A program made the translations under genes and the position numbers. Of a stretch of 64,000 nucleotides of DNA, positions 8,092 to 16,626 are shown one piece after another (position 1 is the first letter of the stretch; the number at the start of each line of letters is the position of its first letter). The notes under the pieces are model-generated. The model saw nothing but the letters and a program-made list of their open reading frames with translations, searched no databases and was not told the DNA's origin. Source of the stretch: Streptomyces roseoviridis (GTDB lineage: Bacteria; Actinomycetota; Actinomycetes; Streptomycetales; Streptomycetaceae); the NCBI RefSeq assembly GCF_039535235.1, contig NZ_BAAAWU010000001.1, forward strand, positions 2,852,001 to 2,916,000. The letters are read 5' to 3'.

Positions 8092-9732
8092 TCAGCGCAC
8101 GCGCCCCGCCAGGGAGCGGAATTCCGCCCAGCTCAGCGTCGGCTTGCGGGCGTCCCACAGTTTCTGGGCCGTCGCCGTCAGCGGCATCCGGATGCCGTCC
8201 GCCACCTGCGCCTGGGTCTGGGCGCCCGCGAGGTCGCACCAGACGGCGAACATGCCGCCGAGGATCTGCGGGTCGTAGCGGGCGGGGACGGGAGCCGTGC
8301 CGCGCACGACCAGCGGGGTCCACTCCTGGTAGATGCGGCGGCCGGTCGGGTACGTGAACTGGTTGGGCTGGCCGAGGACGTAGTAGAGGTACTCGTCGTT
8401 GTAGTTGATCAGCTTGCGGCCGGCGCTCAGGTACGAGGCCGGGGTCCGCGCTCCGATCTCCTTGCCGGTCCAGTAGGCGACCTGGATGTCCCGGTCGGCG
8501 CTGACCACGCCGCCGGTGAAGAAGCCGTCGTTCCAGGCCCGCAGTGCCTTGCCGGTCGGCCGGACCACGGCCGCGCGGTCGTTGAGCCAGCCGGTCGCCA
8601 GGTCCTGGACCCGGCCGGAGGCGCCGTACTCGGCGGTCGCGGCGCGCGCGAGCTGGGGGTAGGTCGCCTCGGGGTTCCGGGACATCAGGGCCACGTACTC
8701 GTCGGCGCCCAGGTGCCAGTGGCCGCCGGGGAAGAGACCGGCGTACTCGCGCAGCAGCTCGTCGACGATCTTCGCCGCGGCGGGCTTGGAGATGTCGACG
8801 GCGCCGCGCGGGGTGCGGCCCGTGGCGCTGACGAGCTGGAGGTCGGGGTGGGCGGCGATGACGGCGCCGAGGTGTCCGGGCGAGTCGATCTCGGGGACGA
8901 CCGTGATGTGCAGGCTCGCCGCGAGGGCGACGATCCGCCGGACCTCGGCCTTGGTGAGGTGCTGGGCCGAGACGACCTCGGGGTGGCTGTCGGAGGCGAT
9001 GCGGAAGCCCTGGTCGTCGGAGAAGTGCAGGCCGAGCTGGTTGAGCTTGAGGTCGGCCATCTCGCGCAGCCGGGCCTCGATCCAGCCGGCGGTGAAGTGC
9101 TTGCGGGCGATGTCCACCATCAGTCCGCGCTGGGGCTTCGCGGGGGCGTCGGTGACGACTCCCTCGGGCACGGCGCCGGTCGACCTGACGGACTGCTTGA
9201 GCGTCCGGGTGCCGTAGAAGACGCCGGCCTGGTCGGGTCCGGTGATGCGGACGCCGCCGCCCTGGACGGCGAGGCGGTACGACTCGGGGGCGCCCTGCCC
9301 GCCGAGGGCGAGGCTCACGTCGCCGGGCCGGGCGGCCGCGGTGCCCCGGTAGGGGACGCCCAGCTCTCCGGCGACCAGCCGGGCCTCGTCGGCGAGGGCC
9401 CGCTCGTCCTTGGCGGCGACGACGACTCCGGTGCCCGGTCCCGGCTTCCAGCCGGGACCGCGGGCCGCCGTGTGGTCACGGACGGCCGGGACGACCTGGG
9501 GCGCGGCCGAGAGCGGGTAGCTCTTCGTCGGGCTCGGCGTGGGCGTCGGTGTCGGGCTCGGGGGCGGAGCCGCCGTGCTGGTGACCGGCCCGGAAGGAGA
9601 GCTTCCCGTGGGCGGGGGGACGGCCGGCGGGGCGGACGGAGAACCGTTGGAGCAGGCCGCCACGGTGACCAGTGCCACCGCGGTCGCCATCAGTGCGGGG
9701 CCCCGGCGGGGCCCTCGTATGGAGTACCGCAT
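8092..9732 (-). CDS. Secreted GH20 beta-N-acetylhexosaminidase lipoprotein
   Basis: 546 residues. MRYSIRGPRRGPALMATAVALVTVAACSNG has a hydrophobic signal and VAAC lipobox, followed by a Pro/Ser/Thr-rich linker. A GH20b N-terminal domain (about 70-190) precedes the catalytic TIM barrel. Seen in the barrel: PQRGLMVDIARKHFT, LGLHFSDDQGFRI, VPEIDSPGHLGAVI and HWHLGADEY, where the Asp-Glu pair is the substrate-assisted catalytic couple, plus a Trp-rich end of the active site. It removes terminal N-acetylglucosamine from chitin or wall-derived oligosaccharides outside the cell. It is transcribed alone. The ATG at 9732 is chosen for the signal peptide. Confidence 0.9.
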   Translation of the reverse strand: MRYSIRGPRRGPALMATAVALVTVAACSNGSPSAPPAVPPPTGSSPSGPVTSTAAPPPSPTPTPTPSPTKSYPLSAAPQVVPAVRDHTAARGPGWKPGPGTGVVVAAKDERALADEARLVAGELGVPYRGTAAARPGDVSLALGGQGAPESYRLAVQGGGVRITGPDQAGVFYGTRTLKQSVRSTGAVPEGVVTDAPAKPQRGLMVDIARKHFTAGWIEARLREMADLKLNQLGLHFSDDQGFRIASDSHPEVVSAQHLTKAEVRRIVALAASLHITVVPEIDSPGHLGAVIAAHPDLQLVSATGRTPRGAVDISKPAAAKIVDELLREYAGLFPGGHWHLGADEYVALMSRNPEATYPQLARAATAEYGASGRVQDLATGWLNDRAAVVRPTGKALRAWNDGFFTGGVVSADRDIQVAYWTGKEIGARTPASYLSAGRKLINYNDEYLYYVLGQPNQFTYPTGRRIYQEWTPLVVRGTAPVPARYDPQILGGMFAVWCDLAGAQTQAQVADGIRMPLTATAQKLWDARKPTLSWAEFRSLAGRVR

Positions 9733-9870
9733 CACTCGGAATCCTCTCTCATCGGGTGAAGCACGGCATCCCGGGGTTTTCCGGCGCTTCCGTCCACCCC
9801 TTCGGCGAAACCCACTCGTCCAGGTGAAATTCGCGCATCCGTCGGACACTTCCCCCGTCCCGCCGATAGC

Positions 9871-10521
9871 GTGGCGTCACATCCACCCCATCGGTTGTCG
9901 CCGCTCCCTCGGCCGCTCGCCCCCCTCCCGCTTCCGTCCGGCTCGCGCCCTTCGCCTCCGGAGTCCCCGCTGACCAGCGACACCCACGCCGCCTCCTGCC
10001 GGACCCCGGCCCGCCCCGTCATACCTGCCCGGCAGAGTGCCGCCCGGCACCTCGGCGTCCTCTCGGGGCTCGTGCGGTTCAACGCGGCCCCGGCCTCCGT
10101 CGCCGAGAACCTGCTGCTCGACTGCTGCGGCAGCCGCCGCTGGGCCGAACGGGTGGCCGCGCACCGGCCGTACCCGACCCTGGACGCGCTGCTCGCCGCC
10201 GCCGACGAGGCCGGTTACGACCTGTCGGGGGCCGATCTCGACGAGGCGCTGTCCCGCGAGACCTCCGCGCTGCCGCACCCGGACGCGCCGCCGGCCGCCC
10301 GGACGGCGCTGCGGGCGGCCCTCGCCGCGTACGAGGCCGGCTTCGGACACGCGTTCGTGATCAGCCTGGACGGAGTGCCGGCCGGCGAGCGGCTCGACCA
10401 GGTCCTGGCCGGGATCCGGTCACGTCTCGGCAACGAAAGGGACGAGGAACGGGTCGTCGCCGCCGACGAACTGCGCCGGCTCGCCCGGACGCGGCTCACG
10501 CGTTCGATCGCCGCGTGGTGA
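9871..10521 (+). CDS. OHCU decarboxylase-like protein (purine catabolism family)
   Basis: The reliable part starts near 10030: LVRFNAAPASVAENLLLDCCGSRRWAERVAAHRPYPTLDALLAAADEAG, then AYEAGFGHAFVISLDGVPAGERLDQVLAGIRSRLGNERDEERVVAADELRRLARTRL. This is the pattern of 2-oxo-4-hydroxy-4-carboxy-5-ureidoimidazoline decarboxylase (UraD-like): CCGS-WA, then FGxxFVI, then RLxNxxxxE. The enzyme acts in uricase-dependent allantoin formation. The N-terminus is uncertain. The first GTG is at 9871, but residues 1-33 are low-complexity; a CTG at 9970 with GGAG six nt upstream would give 183 residues. No other ureide gene is near. Confidence 0.7.
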   Translation: MASHPPHRLSPLPRPLAPLPLPSGSRPSPPESPLTSDTHAASCRTPARPVIPARQSAARHLGVLSGLVRFNAAPASVAENLLLDCCGSRRWAERVAAHRPYPTLDALLAAADEAGYDLSGADLDEALSRETSALPHPDAPPAARTALRAALAAYEAGFGHAFVISLDGVPAGERLDQVLAGIRSRLGNERDEERVVAADELRRLARTRLTRSIAAW

Positions 10522-10713
10522 GTTCGTCCGGAATGCGGCGATTCGGGGCCGAACGATAGCCCGTCCGTGCCTGTTTGATCACACCTATGGACCCCGCGCG
10601 AGCGAACCGACAACTCGTCGCTACGATGACCGGGGCCGGTGGACCGTACCCGGCCGGGCCTGACCGACAGAGAAGCCGGCCGGCCCTGATCCCCGCTCCC
10701 GGAGGGTTTTTCC

Positions 10714-11094
10714 GTGCCGGCTGGAACGCTGTACCGCGGCCGGGAAGGAATGTGGTCCTGGGTGGCTCACCGAGTCACCGGCGTCCTCATCTTCTTCTTC
10801 CTGTTCGTACACGTGCTGGACACCGCTCTCGTCCGTGTCTCCCCCGAGGCGTACGACGAGGTGGTCGCGACCTACAAGACGCCGATCGTCGCTCTGCTGG
10901 AGTACGGCCTCGTCGCCGCCATCCTCTTCCACGCGCTGAACGGTCTCCGTGTCATCGCCGTGGACTTCTGGTCCAAGGGCCCGCGCTACCAGAAGCAGAT
11001 GCTCTGGACCGTCGTGGGCATCTGGGTCGTGCTGATGGCGGGCTCGATCTACCCCGTCCTCGGCCACGCCGCACGTGAACTGTTCGGGAGCTGA
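10714..11094 (+). CDS. sdhC: Succinate dehydrogenase cytochrome b556 subunit
   Basis: 126 residues with three membrane helices. Seen: YRGREGMWSWVAHRVTGVLIFFFLFVHVLDTALV, with the Ser-x4-Arg quinone-site pattern and the heme-ligand His in FVHVLD; and LLEYGLVAAILFHALNGLRVIAVD, the HALNGLR signature. It anchors the SdhAB catalytic domain and binds quinone and heme. The start is the GTG at 10714, with GGAGGG seven nt upstream. It heads the sdhCDAB operon and is followed after 8 nt by sdhD. The 192-bp upstream region holds TACGAT (10622-10627) as a possible -10 box but no clear -35. Confidence 0.93.
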   Translation: MPAGTLYRGREGMWSWVAHRVTGVLIFFFLFVHVLDTALVRVSPEAYDEVVATYKTPIVALLEYGLVAAILFHALNGLRVIAVDFWSKGPRYQKQMLWTVVGIWVVLMAGSIYPVLGHAARELFGS

Positions 11095-11102
11095 CGCCAC
11101 TC

Positions 11103-11579
11103 ATGTCCGCTGACACCTCCACCGCGATCGGTCCCGTCGAGGGCGGCGCCCACTACGACGTGGACAACCCGGCCCCGTACATCGAGGCCCCCCGCAAGCG
11201 CACCGGCAAGACCCCCCGGGCGACCCGCGGCAACTTCGAGATGGCCGCGTGGCTCTTCATGCGCCTGTCCGGTGTCGTCCTGGTCGTCCTGGTCCTCGGC
11301 CACCTGCTGATCCAGCTCTTCCTGGACGGCGGCGTCTCCAAGATCGGCTTCGCCTTCGTGGCCGGCCGCTGGGCGTCCCCGTTCTGGCAGGTCTGGGACC
11401 TGCTGATGCTGTGGCTGGCGATGCTGCACGGCGCCAACGGCCTCCGCACGGTCATCAACGACTACGCGGAGCGCGCCAACACGCGCCTGTGGCTCAAGGG
11501 CCTGCTGTACACCGCCACGGTGTTCACCATCCTTCTGGGCACGCTGGTGATCTTCACCTTCGACCCGAACATCCGCTAG
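11103..11579 (+). CDS. sdhD: Succinate dehydrogenase hydrophobic membrane anchor subunit
   Basis: 158 residues. About 45 hydrophilic N-terminal residues precede three membrane helices: NFEMAAWLFMRLSGVVLVVLVLGHLLIQLF, then LLMLWLAMLHGANGLRTVINDYA, then LLYTATVFTILLGTLVIFTF. The R-x-S-G and HGANGLR motifs pair with those of SdhC to form the heme and quinone pocket. It is the second gene of sdhCDAB, with 25 nt to sdhA containing GGGGCTGAGG. Confidence 0.92.
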   Translation: MSADTSTAIGPVEGGAHYDVDNPAPYIEAPRKRTGKTPRATRGNFEMAAWLFMRLSGVVLVVLVLGHLLIQLFLDGGVSKIGFAFVAGRWASPFWQVWDLLMLWLAMLHGANGLRTVINDYAERANTRLWLKGLLYTATVFTILLGTLVIFTFDPNIR

Positions 11580-11604
11580 GCACGGGGCTGAGGTAATCCA
11601 CGTC

Positions 11605-13359
11605 ATGAAGATCCACAAGTACGACACCGTCATCGTCGGCGCCGGCGGCGCCGGCATGCGCGCCGCCATCGAGGCGACGAAGCGCAGCCGCACCGCGGTC
11701 CTGACGAAGCTCTACCCCACCCGCTCCCACACGGGCGCCGCGCAGGGCGGCATGGCCGCCGCGCTGGCGAACGTGGAGGAGGACAACTGGGAGTGGCACA
11801 CCTTCGACACGGTCAAGGGCGGTGACTACCTGGTCGACCAGGACGCCGCCGAGATCCTGGCGAAGGAGGCCATCGACGCCGTCCTCGACCTGGAGAAGAT
11901 GGGCCTGCCGTTCAACCGGACCCCGGGCGGCACCATCGACCAGCGCCGCTTCGGCGGTCACTCGCGCAACCACGGCGAGGCCCCGGTCCGCCGGTCCTGC
12001 TACGCCGCGGACCGCACCGGTCACATGATCCTCCAGACGCTGTACCAGAACTGCGTCAAGGAGGGCGTGGAGTTCTTCAACGAGTTCTACGTCCTGGACC
12101 AGCTGATCACCGAGGTCGACGGCATCAAGAAGTCGGCCGGCGTGGTCGCCTACGAGCTGGCCACCGGCGAGATCCACGTCTTCCAGGCGAAGGCCGTGAT
12201 CTACGCGTCCGGCGGCACCGGCAAGTTCTTCAAGGTGACGTCCAACGCCCACACCCTGACCGGTGACGGCCAGGCCGCCTGCTACCGTCGTGGCATCCCG
12301 CTGGAGGACATGGAGTTCTTCCAGTTCCACCCGACGGGCATCTGGCGCATGGGCATCCTGCTCACGGAGGGCGCCCGCGGCGAGGGCGGCATCCTGCGCA
12401 ACAAGGACGGCGAGCGCTTCATGGAGAAGTACGCGCCGGTCATGAAGGACCTCGCGTCCCGTGACGTCGTCTCCCGCTCCATCTACACGGAGATCCGCGA
12501 GGGCCGCGGCTGCGGTCCCGAGGGCGACCACGTCTACCTGGACCTGACGCACCTCCCGCCGGAGCAGCTGGACGCCAAGCTCCCGGACATCACCGAGTTC
12601 GCCCGTACGTACCTCGGCATCGAGCCGTACACGGACCCGATCCCGATCCAGCCCACCGCGCACTACGCCATGGGCGGCATCCCGACCAACGTGATGGGTG
12701 AGGTCCTCGCGGACAACACCACCGTCGTCCCGGGTCTGTACGCGGCCGGCGAGGTCGCCTGTGTCTCCGTGCACGGCGCCAACCGCCTCGGCACCAACTC
12801 GCTGCTCGACATCAACGTGTTCGGCAAGCGGTCGGGCATCGCGGCGGCGGAGTACTCGGCGAAGGCCGACTACGTCGAGCTGCCGGAGAACCCCGCCTCC
12901 TTCGTCCAGGAGCAGATCGAGCGGCTCCGCGAGTCCACCGGCAACGAGCGGGTCGCCGACCTGCGCCGTGAGCTCCAGGAGACGATGGACGCCAACGTGA
13001 TGGTGTTCCGTACGGAGCAGACCATCAAGACGGCCGTCGAGAAGATCGCCGAGCTGCGCGAGCGCTACAAGAACGTGTCCATCCAGGACAAGGGCAAGCG
13101 CTTCAACACCGATCTCCTGGAGGCCATCGAGCTGGGCAACCTGCTCGACCTGGCCGAGGTCATGGCCGTCTCGGCCCTGGCGCGCAAGGAGTCCCGCGGC
13201 GGTCACTACCGCGAGGACTACCCGAACCGCGACGACGTCAACTTCATGCGCCACACCATGGCGTACCGCGAGGTCGGCGAGGACGGCTCCGAGACCGTCC
13301 GTCTCGACTACAAGCCGGTCGTCCAGACCCGCTACCAGCCGATGGAGCGTAAGTACTGA
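11605..13359 (+). CDS. sdhA: Succinate dehydrogenase flavoprotein subunit
   Basis: 584 residues, the full family length. FAD-binding DTVIVGAGGAGMRAAIEA opens the protein. TRSHTGAAQGGMAAALAN carries the histidine that covalently binds FAD. Further conserved parts are RRFGGHSRNHGEAPVRRSCYAADRTGH, FQFHPTG, LTEGARGEGG and AMGGIPTN. The enzyme oxidises succinate to fumarate and passes electrons to SdhB. The ATG of sdhB shares its A with the sdhA TGA (TGATG at 13357-13361), indicating coupled translation. Confidence 0.96.
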   Translation: MKIHKYDTVIVGAGGAGMRAAIEATKRSRTAVLTKLYPTRSHTGAAQGGMAAALANVEEDNWEWHTFDTVKGGDYLVDQDAAEILAKEAIDAVLDLEKMGLPFNRTPGGTIDQRRFGGHSRNHGEAPVRRSCYAADRTGHMILQTLYQNCVKEGVEFFNEFYVLDQLITEVDGIKKSAGVVAYELATGEIHVFQAKAVIYASGGTGKFFKVTSNAHTLTGDGQAACYRRGIPLEDMEFFQFHPTGIWRMGILLTEGARGEGGILRNKDGERFMEKYAPVMKDLASRDVVSRSIYTEIREGRGCGPEGDHVYLDLTHLPPEQLDAKLPDITEFARTYLGIEPYTDPIPIQPTAHYAMGGIPTNVMGEVLADNTTVVPGLYAAGEVACVSVHGANRLGTNSLLDINVFGKRSGIAAAEYSAKADYVELPENPASFVQEQIERLRESTGNERVADLRRELQETMDANVMVFRTEQTIKTAVEKIAELRERYKNVSIQDKGKRFNTDLLEAIELGNLLDLAEVMAVSALARKESRGGHYREDYPNRDDVNFMRHTMAYREVGEDGSETVRLDYKPVVQTRYQPMERKY

Positions 13360-14117
13360 TGGCTACCCCCGTACTGGACAAGGTGGAGAAGGACTCCGCC
13401 GCGTCCCCCTACATCACGGTCACCTTCCGCATCCGCCGCTTCAACCCCGAGGTGTCGGACGCGGCGGTCTGGGAGGACTTCCAGATCGAGATCGACCCGA
13501 AGGAGCGCGTGCTCGACGGTCTCCACAAGATCAAGTGGGACCTGGACGGCACGCTCACCTTCCGCCGCTCCTGCGCGCACGGCATCTGCGGCTCGGACGC
13601 GATGCGGATCAACGGCAAGAACAGGCTCGCCTGCAAGACGCTGATCAAGGACATCAACCCCGAGAAGCCGATCACCATCGAGGCCATCAAGGGCCTGACG
13701 GTGATGAAGGACCTCGTGGTCGACATGGAGCCGTTCTTCCAGGCGTACCGGGACGTCATGCCGTTCCTGGTCACCAAGGGCAACGAGCCGACCCGCGAGC
13801 GCCTGCAGTCCGCCGAGGACCGCGAGCGCTTCGACGACACCACCAAGTGCATCCTGTGCGCCGCGTGCACGTCGTCCTGCCCGGTCTTCTGGAACGACGG
13901 CCAGTACTTCGGCCCGGCCGCGATCGTCAACGCGCACCGCTTCATCTTCGACAGCCGTGACGAGGCGGGCGAGCAGCGCCTGGAGATCCTGAACGACAAG
14001 GACGGCGTGTGGCGCTGCCGCACGACGTTCAACTGCACGGACGCCTGCCCGCGTGGCATCGAGGTCACCAAGGCGATCCAGGAAGTGAAGCGCGCGCTGA
14101 TCACCCGCCGCTTCTGA
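13359..14117 (+). CDS. sdhB: Succinate dehydrogenase iron-sulfur subunit
   Basis: 252 residues. An N-terminal [2Fe-2S] ferredoxin-like domain is marked by SCAHGICGSDAMRINGKNRLAC. A C-terminal domain follows with CILCAACTSSCPVFW and the NCTDACPRGIEV cluster-binding cysteines for the [4Fe-4S] and [3Fe-4S] centres. It relays electrons from SdhA to the membrane quinone site. It is the last gene of the operon, with a strong terminator 19 nt downstream. Confidence 0.96.
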   Translation: MATPVLDKVEKDSAASPYITVTFRIRRFNPEVSDAAVWEDFQIEIDPKERVLDGLHKIKWDLDGTLTFRRSCAHGICGSDAMRINGKNRLACKTLIKDINPEKPITIEAIKGLTVMKDLVVDMEPFFQAYRDVMPFLVTKGNEPTRERLQSAEDRERFDDTTKCILCAACTSSCPVFWNDGQYFGPAAIVNAHRFIFDSRDEAGEQRLEILNDKDGVWRCRTTFNCTDACPRGIEVTKAIQEVKRALITRRF

Positions 14118-14135
14118 CACCTGGTCACGACGGGG

Positions 14136-14178
14136 AAGCCCGCTTCTGTACGCTGCGTCGTGCAGAAGCGGGCTTTTT
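14136..14178 (+). terminator. Factor-independent terminator of the sdh operon
   Basis: Perfect 13-bp stem AAGCCCGCTTCTG (14136-14148) / CAGAAGCGGGCTT (14163-14175) with a 14-nt loop, followed by TTT and CGTG. It starts 19 nt after the sdhB stop codon and is the only terminator in the window with a classical T-run. Confidence 0.92.
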
Positions 14179-14215
14179 CGTGTCCGCACGGACGTGTGCG
14201 GGGAGACGGGGACTG

Positions 14216-14740
14216 ATGAGCGAGCCGAACCCTTACAAGTCGGAGGACTCCGGGGCCTACGAGTGGGGCCCGGGCCAGCAGGCCGGTACGCCGGGCTACG
14301 GCTATCCGCAGACGCCCCCGCCGCCCGCCTACCAGCCGACCCTGGCGGCCGGTGTCCCGGTGCCCCCGCAGCACGCGCCGGTCCCGGCCGGCGCCGGTGC
14401 GCCGCTGCTGAGCCTCGGGGACATCACGGTGATGGGCGACCAGATCATGACGCCGGCCGGGCCCATGCCGCTCAAGGGCGCGGTGTGGAACGCGATGGAC
14501 ATGTCGCGGACCGAGGAGAAGATGCCGACGGTGGCGATCGTGCTCGCGATCGTGTTCTTCCTCTTCTGCCTGCTGGGTCTGCTGTTCCTGTTGATGAAGG
14601 AGAAGCGGACGACCGGCTTCATCCAGGTCACGGTGACCAGCGGCGGCCGCCACCACGCGACGATGATCCCGGCGACCGGCCCGGACACGATCCACTGGGT
14701 GATGGGGCAGCTGAACTACGCGCGCTCGCTGAGCATGTGA
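14216..14740 (+). CDS. Single-pass membrane protein with Pro/Tyr/Gly-rich N-terminus
   Basis: 174 residues. The N-terminal 65 are Pro, Gly, Tyr and Gln rich (GYGYPQTPPPPAYQP). A cytoplasmic segment follows (LSLGDITVMGDQIMTPAGPMPLKGAVW), then one strong membrane helix near 103-125 (TVAIVLAIVFFLFCLLGLLFLL) and a basic tail with MKEKRTTGFIQVTVTSGGRHHATMIP. It is conserved in Streptomyces in my recollection but has no assigned role. The ATG at 14216 follows GGGGAGACGGGGACTG. The MarR gene converges from the right with only 3 nt between stop codons. Confidence 0.75.
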   Translation: MSEPNPYKSEDSGAYEWGPGQQAGTPGYGYPQTPPPPAYQPTLAAGVPVPPQHAPVPAGAGAPLLSLGDITVMGDQIMTPAGPMPLKGAVWNAMDMSRTEEKMPTVAIVLAIVFFLFCLLGLLFLLMKEKRTTGFIQVTVTSGGRHHATMIPATGPDTIHWVMGQLNYARSLSM

Positions 14741-14743
14741 GGC

Positions 14744-15277
14744 TCAGGGCCCCGTCGAGGCCGGGTCCTGTTCCGCGGCGAGCATGACGCGGCGGAGCAG
14801 GTCGTTGAGGATGCGGCGTTCCTCGGGGGTCAGGACGCCGAGGAGGCGTTCCTCCTCGTGACCGAGGACGTCCATCGCGCCGAGCCAGGTCGCGCGCCCG
14901 GAGTCGGTCAGTTCGACGACGACGCGGCGGCGGTCGGTGGTGGACGGGGCGCGGCGGACGAGGCCGCGCTTCTCCAGGGCGTCGAGACGGCCGGTGACGG
15001 AGGCGGGGGGAAGGTCGAGGTCCTGGGCGAGTTCGGAGGGGGCGGCGCTGCCGCCGCGCCCGGCGAGCTTGTGGAGGGTGTCGAACTCGTGACGCTCCAG
15101 GTCGAAGTCGACGAGGGACTGCTCGCGCACCCGGCGGAGGTGGACGGACAGCTTCTTCATGCGGGTGACCGCGCCCTCGACGACCGGGTCGAGACCGGGC
15201 AGGACGGGCTTCCAGCGGGCGACGTGCTCGTCGGTCCAGTCGTGCGGGGTCGCGCGGGGTTCGCCGGTGGGGGCCAT
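14744..15277 (-). CDS. MarR-family transcriptional regulator
   Basis: 177 residues. The winged helix is clear: SLVDFDLERHEFDTLHKLAGRG, then APSELAQDLDLPPASVTGRLDALEKRGLVRRAPSTTDRRRVVVELTDSGRA, the DNA-reading helix plus the DxRR wing of MarR proteins. MarR dimers usually repress a neighbour and respond to small phenolic or lipophilic ligands. The only gene in the direction of its upstream region is across the minisatellite gap, so no target is obvious. Confidence 0.88.
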   Translation of the reverse strand: MAPTGEPRATPHDWTDEHVARWKPVLPGLDPVVEGAVTRMKKLSVHLRRVREQSLVDFDLERHEFDTLHKLAGRGGSAAPSELAQDLDLPPASVTGRLDALEKRGLVRRAPSTTDRRRVVVELTDSGRATWLGAMDVLGHEEERLLGVLTPEERRILNDLLRRVMLAAEQDPASTGP

Positions 15278-15481
15278 GGGGCGATCGTACGACGCACGGG
15301 CCGCGCCGCACCGTCAGGCGGTGATCGCCACCGTCGGGGTGATCGGCGGCGCGGCCGGCGCGTTCGCGTCCCCAACCGTCGCCCCGCTGGTCACGGGCAC
15401 GGTCGCGGCCCAGGCGCCGCAACGGGCCGACGCGGCGACGGGCGTCGCCCACAGCGAGCCGGATCGGCGTGGGGGCCGGGC

Positions 15482-15680
15482 GTGGCGGTGGCGGCCGCGG
15501 GGGTGGCGCTGACGGCCGCGAGGGTGGCGGTGACGGCCGGGCGTGGCGCTGACCGCCGCGGGGTGGCGGTGACGGCCGCGGGCGTGGCGGTGAGGGCCGG
15601 GCGTGGCGCTGACGGCCGCGGGCGTGGCGCTGACGGCCGCGGGCGTGGCAGTGGCGGCCGCGGGGTGGCGGTGGCGGGCC
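15482..15680. repeat. GC-rich minisatellite, ten units of 19-21 bp
   Basis: Ten tandem units beginning GTGGCG start at 15482, 15503, 15524, 15543, 15563, 15584, 15603, 15624, 15645 and 15665. The type unit is GTGGCGCTGACGGCCGCGGG. Period drift of 19-21 bp shows the array is not held in one reading frame, so it is unlikely to be coding. It fills most of the 15278-15719 gap between the MarR and hydrolase genes. The rest of that gap (15278-15480) contains a short hydrophobic open stretch but no credible gene. Confidence 0.85.
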
Positions 15681-15719
15681 GTTGTCCGCCGGTGGCGTTC
15701 GTGCCCGGGGTGCGGGGCG

Positions 15720-16502
15720 TCAGGGCCGGCTGAGGGCGGGGACGGAGCCGAGGAAGCCGGTGAGCAGGCGCGCGGTCTCCTCGGGGCGTTCCAGGGCGGG
15801 CAGGTGACCGGCCCAGTCGAGGGGCAGGTGGCGGGCGTGCGGGAGGCGGCCGGCGAGCCAGGTCGCGACCTCCCGGAAGACGGGGACGTCGTGGTCCGCG
15901 GAGACGGCGAGGACCGGGACGTCGATCCTGGTGAGGTCGGCCTCGGTGACCCCGGCCGGGCGGGGCGCGAACTCCTCGGGGGCGGCGAGCTGGAGTTCGA
16001 AGGCGCGGCGCTGCATCCGCCGGACGAGCTCCCGGGCCCCGGCGTCCGCCTCGGGCCCGAGCCAGAGGTCCACGTTGAGCTCGACGGCGGCGTCCAGGTC
16101 ACCGGCCTCGAGCAGTTCGTCCTCGCGCCTGCCGAAGGCCCGGAGCCTCTCGCCCGGTTCCAGGTCCACCGGGGCGTCGGCACAGAGCAGCGCGAGGGCG
16201 CCGGCCCGTCCGGGGTGGCGGACGGCGAACTCGAGGGCGACCCCGCCGCCGAAGGAGGAGCCCACGAGCGCGACCCGTTCGGCGCCGAGGTCGTCGAGCA
16301 GGGCGGCGACGTCGTCGGCGTGGACGTGGGGGCCGTCGACGGGGGTGTCGCCGAAGCCGCGGAGGTCGCAGCGGACCACGCGGTGCCCGGCCCGGGCGAG
16401 GGCGTGGAACTGCCCGTCCCACATACGCCGGTCGCACACGCCGGAGTGGAGCAGCAGGACGGTCGAGGGGCCGTCGCCGGCCACGTCGTGAGCAAGTGTC
16501 AT
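15720..16502 (-). CDS. Alpha/beta-fold hydrolase
   Basis: 260 residues. LLLHSGVCDRRMWDGQ forms the oxyanion-hole strand. CDLRGFGDTPV is the family DxRGxG motif. VALVGSSFGGGVALEFA holds the nucleophile Ser, VLAVSADHDVPVF the likely acid, and PLDWAGHLPALERPEE the catalytic His. The type fits carboxylesterase or enol-lactone-hydrolase-like enzymes; the substrate is unknown. ATG at 16502; the gene is divergent from the TetR-operator region. Confidence 0.85.
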   Translation of the reverse strand: MTLAHDVAGDGPSTVLLLHSGVCDRRMWDGQFHALARAGHRVVRCDLRGFGDTPVDGPHVHADDVAALLDDLGAERVALVGSSFGGGVALEFAVRHPGRAGALALLCADAPVDLEPGERLRAFGRREDELLEAGDLDAAVELNVDLWLGPEADAGARELVRRMQRRAFELQLAAPEEFAPRPAGVTEADLTRIDVPVLAVSADHDVPVFREVATWLAGRLPHARHLPLDWAGHLPALERPEETARLLTGFLGSVPALSRP

Positions 16503-16555
16503 GGCCGTGACTCTAGAGGCCGCCCCTCCGGCCCGCTCTCCTTTTCCACCCGCGC

Positions 16556-16612
16556 TTGAACATGTTCAAAGAGGGGTCTACAGTCATGATCGTCAGCTTT
16601 GAACGCGTTCAA
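16556..16612 (+). promoter_or_regulatory. Twin TTGAAC-N2-GTTCAA operators flanking a promoter
   Basis: Two perfect 14-bp palindromes, TTGAACATGTTCAA (16556-16569) and TTGAACGCGTTCAA (16599-16612), centres 43 bp apart. In opposite orientations both extend as CTTTGAAC-NN-GTTCAAG. The first contains a -35-like TTGAAC, 17 nt before TACAGT (16579-16584). The second falls just downstream of the predicted start site. The layout is that of a repressor blocking RNA polymerase, and the TetR protein two genes downstream is the natural candidate. Confidence 0.8.
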
Positions 16613-16626
16613 GGGAGCGTGAGGGC

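Noticed and set aside
15276..15512. Small secreted protein starting at 15276
   Set aside because: Contains a hydrophobic stretch but runs into the out-of-frame minisatellite, overlaps the MarR start codon and has no ribosome site.
15482..15680. CRISPR array
   Set aside because: Units are directly contiguous with no unique spacers, and no cas genes are nearby.
16556..16612. LexA SOS boxes
   Set aside because: The palindromes contain GAAC and GTTC but with only two bases between; actinobacterial SOS boxes need four (GAAC-N4-GTTC).
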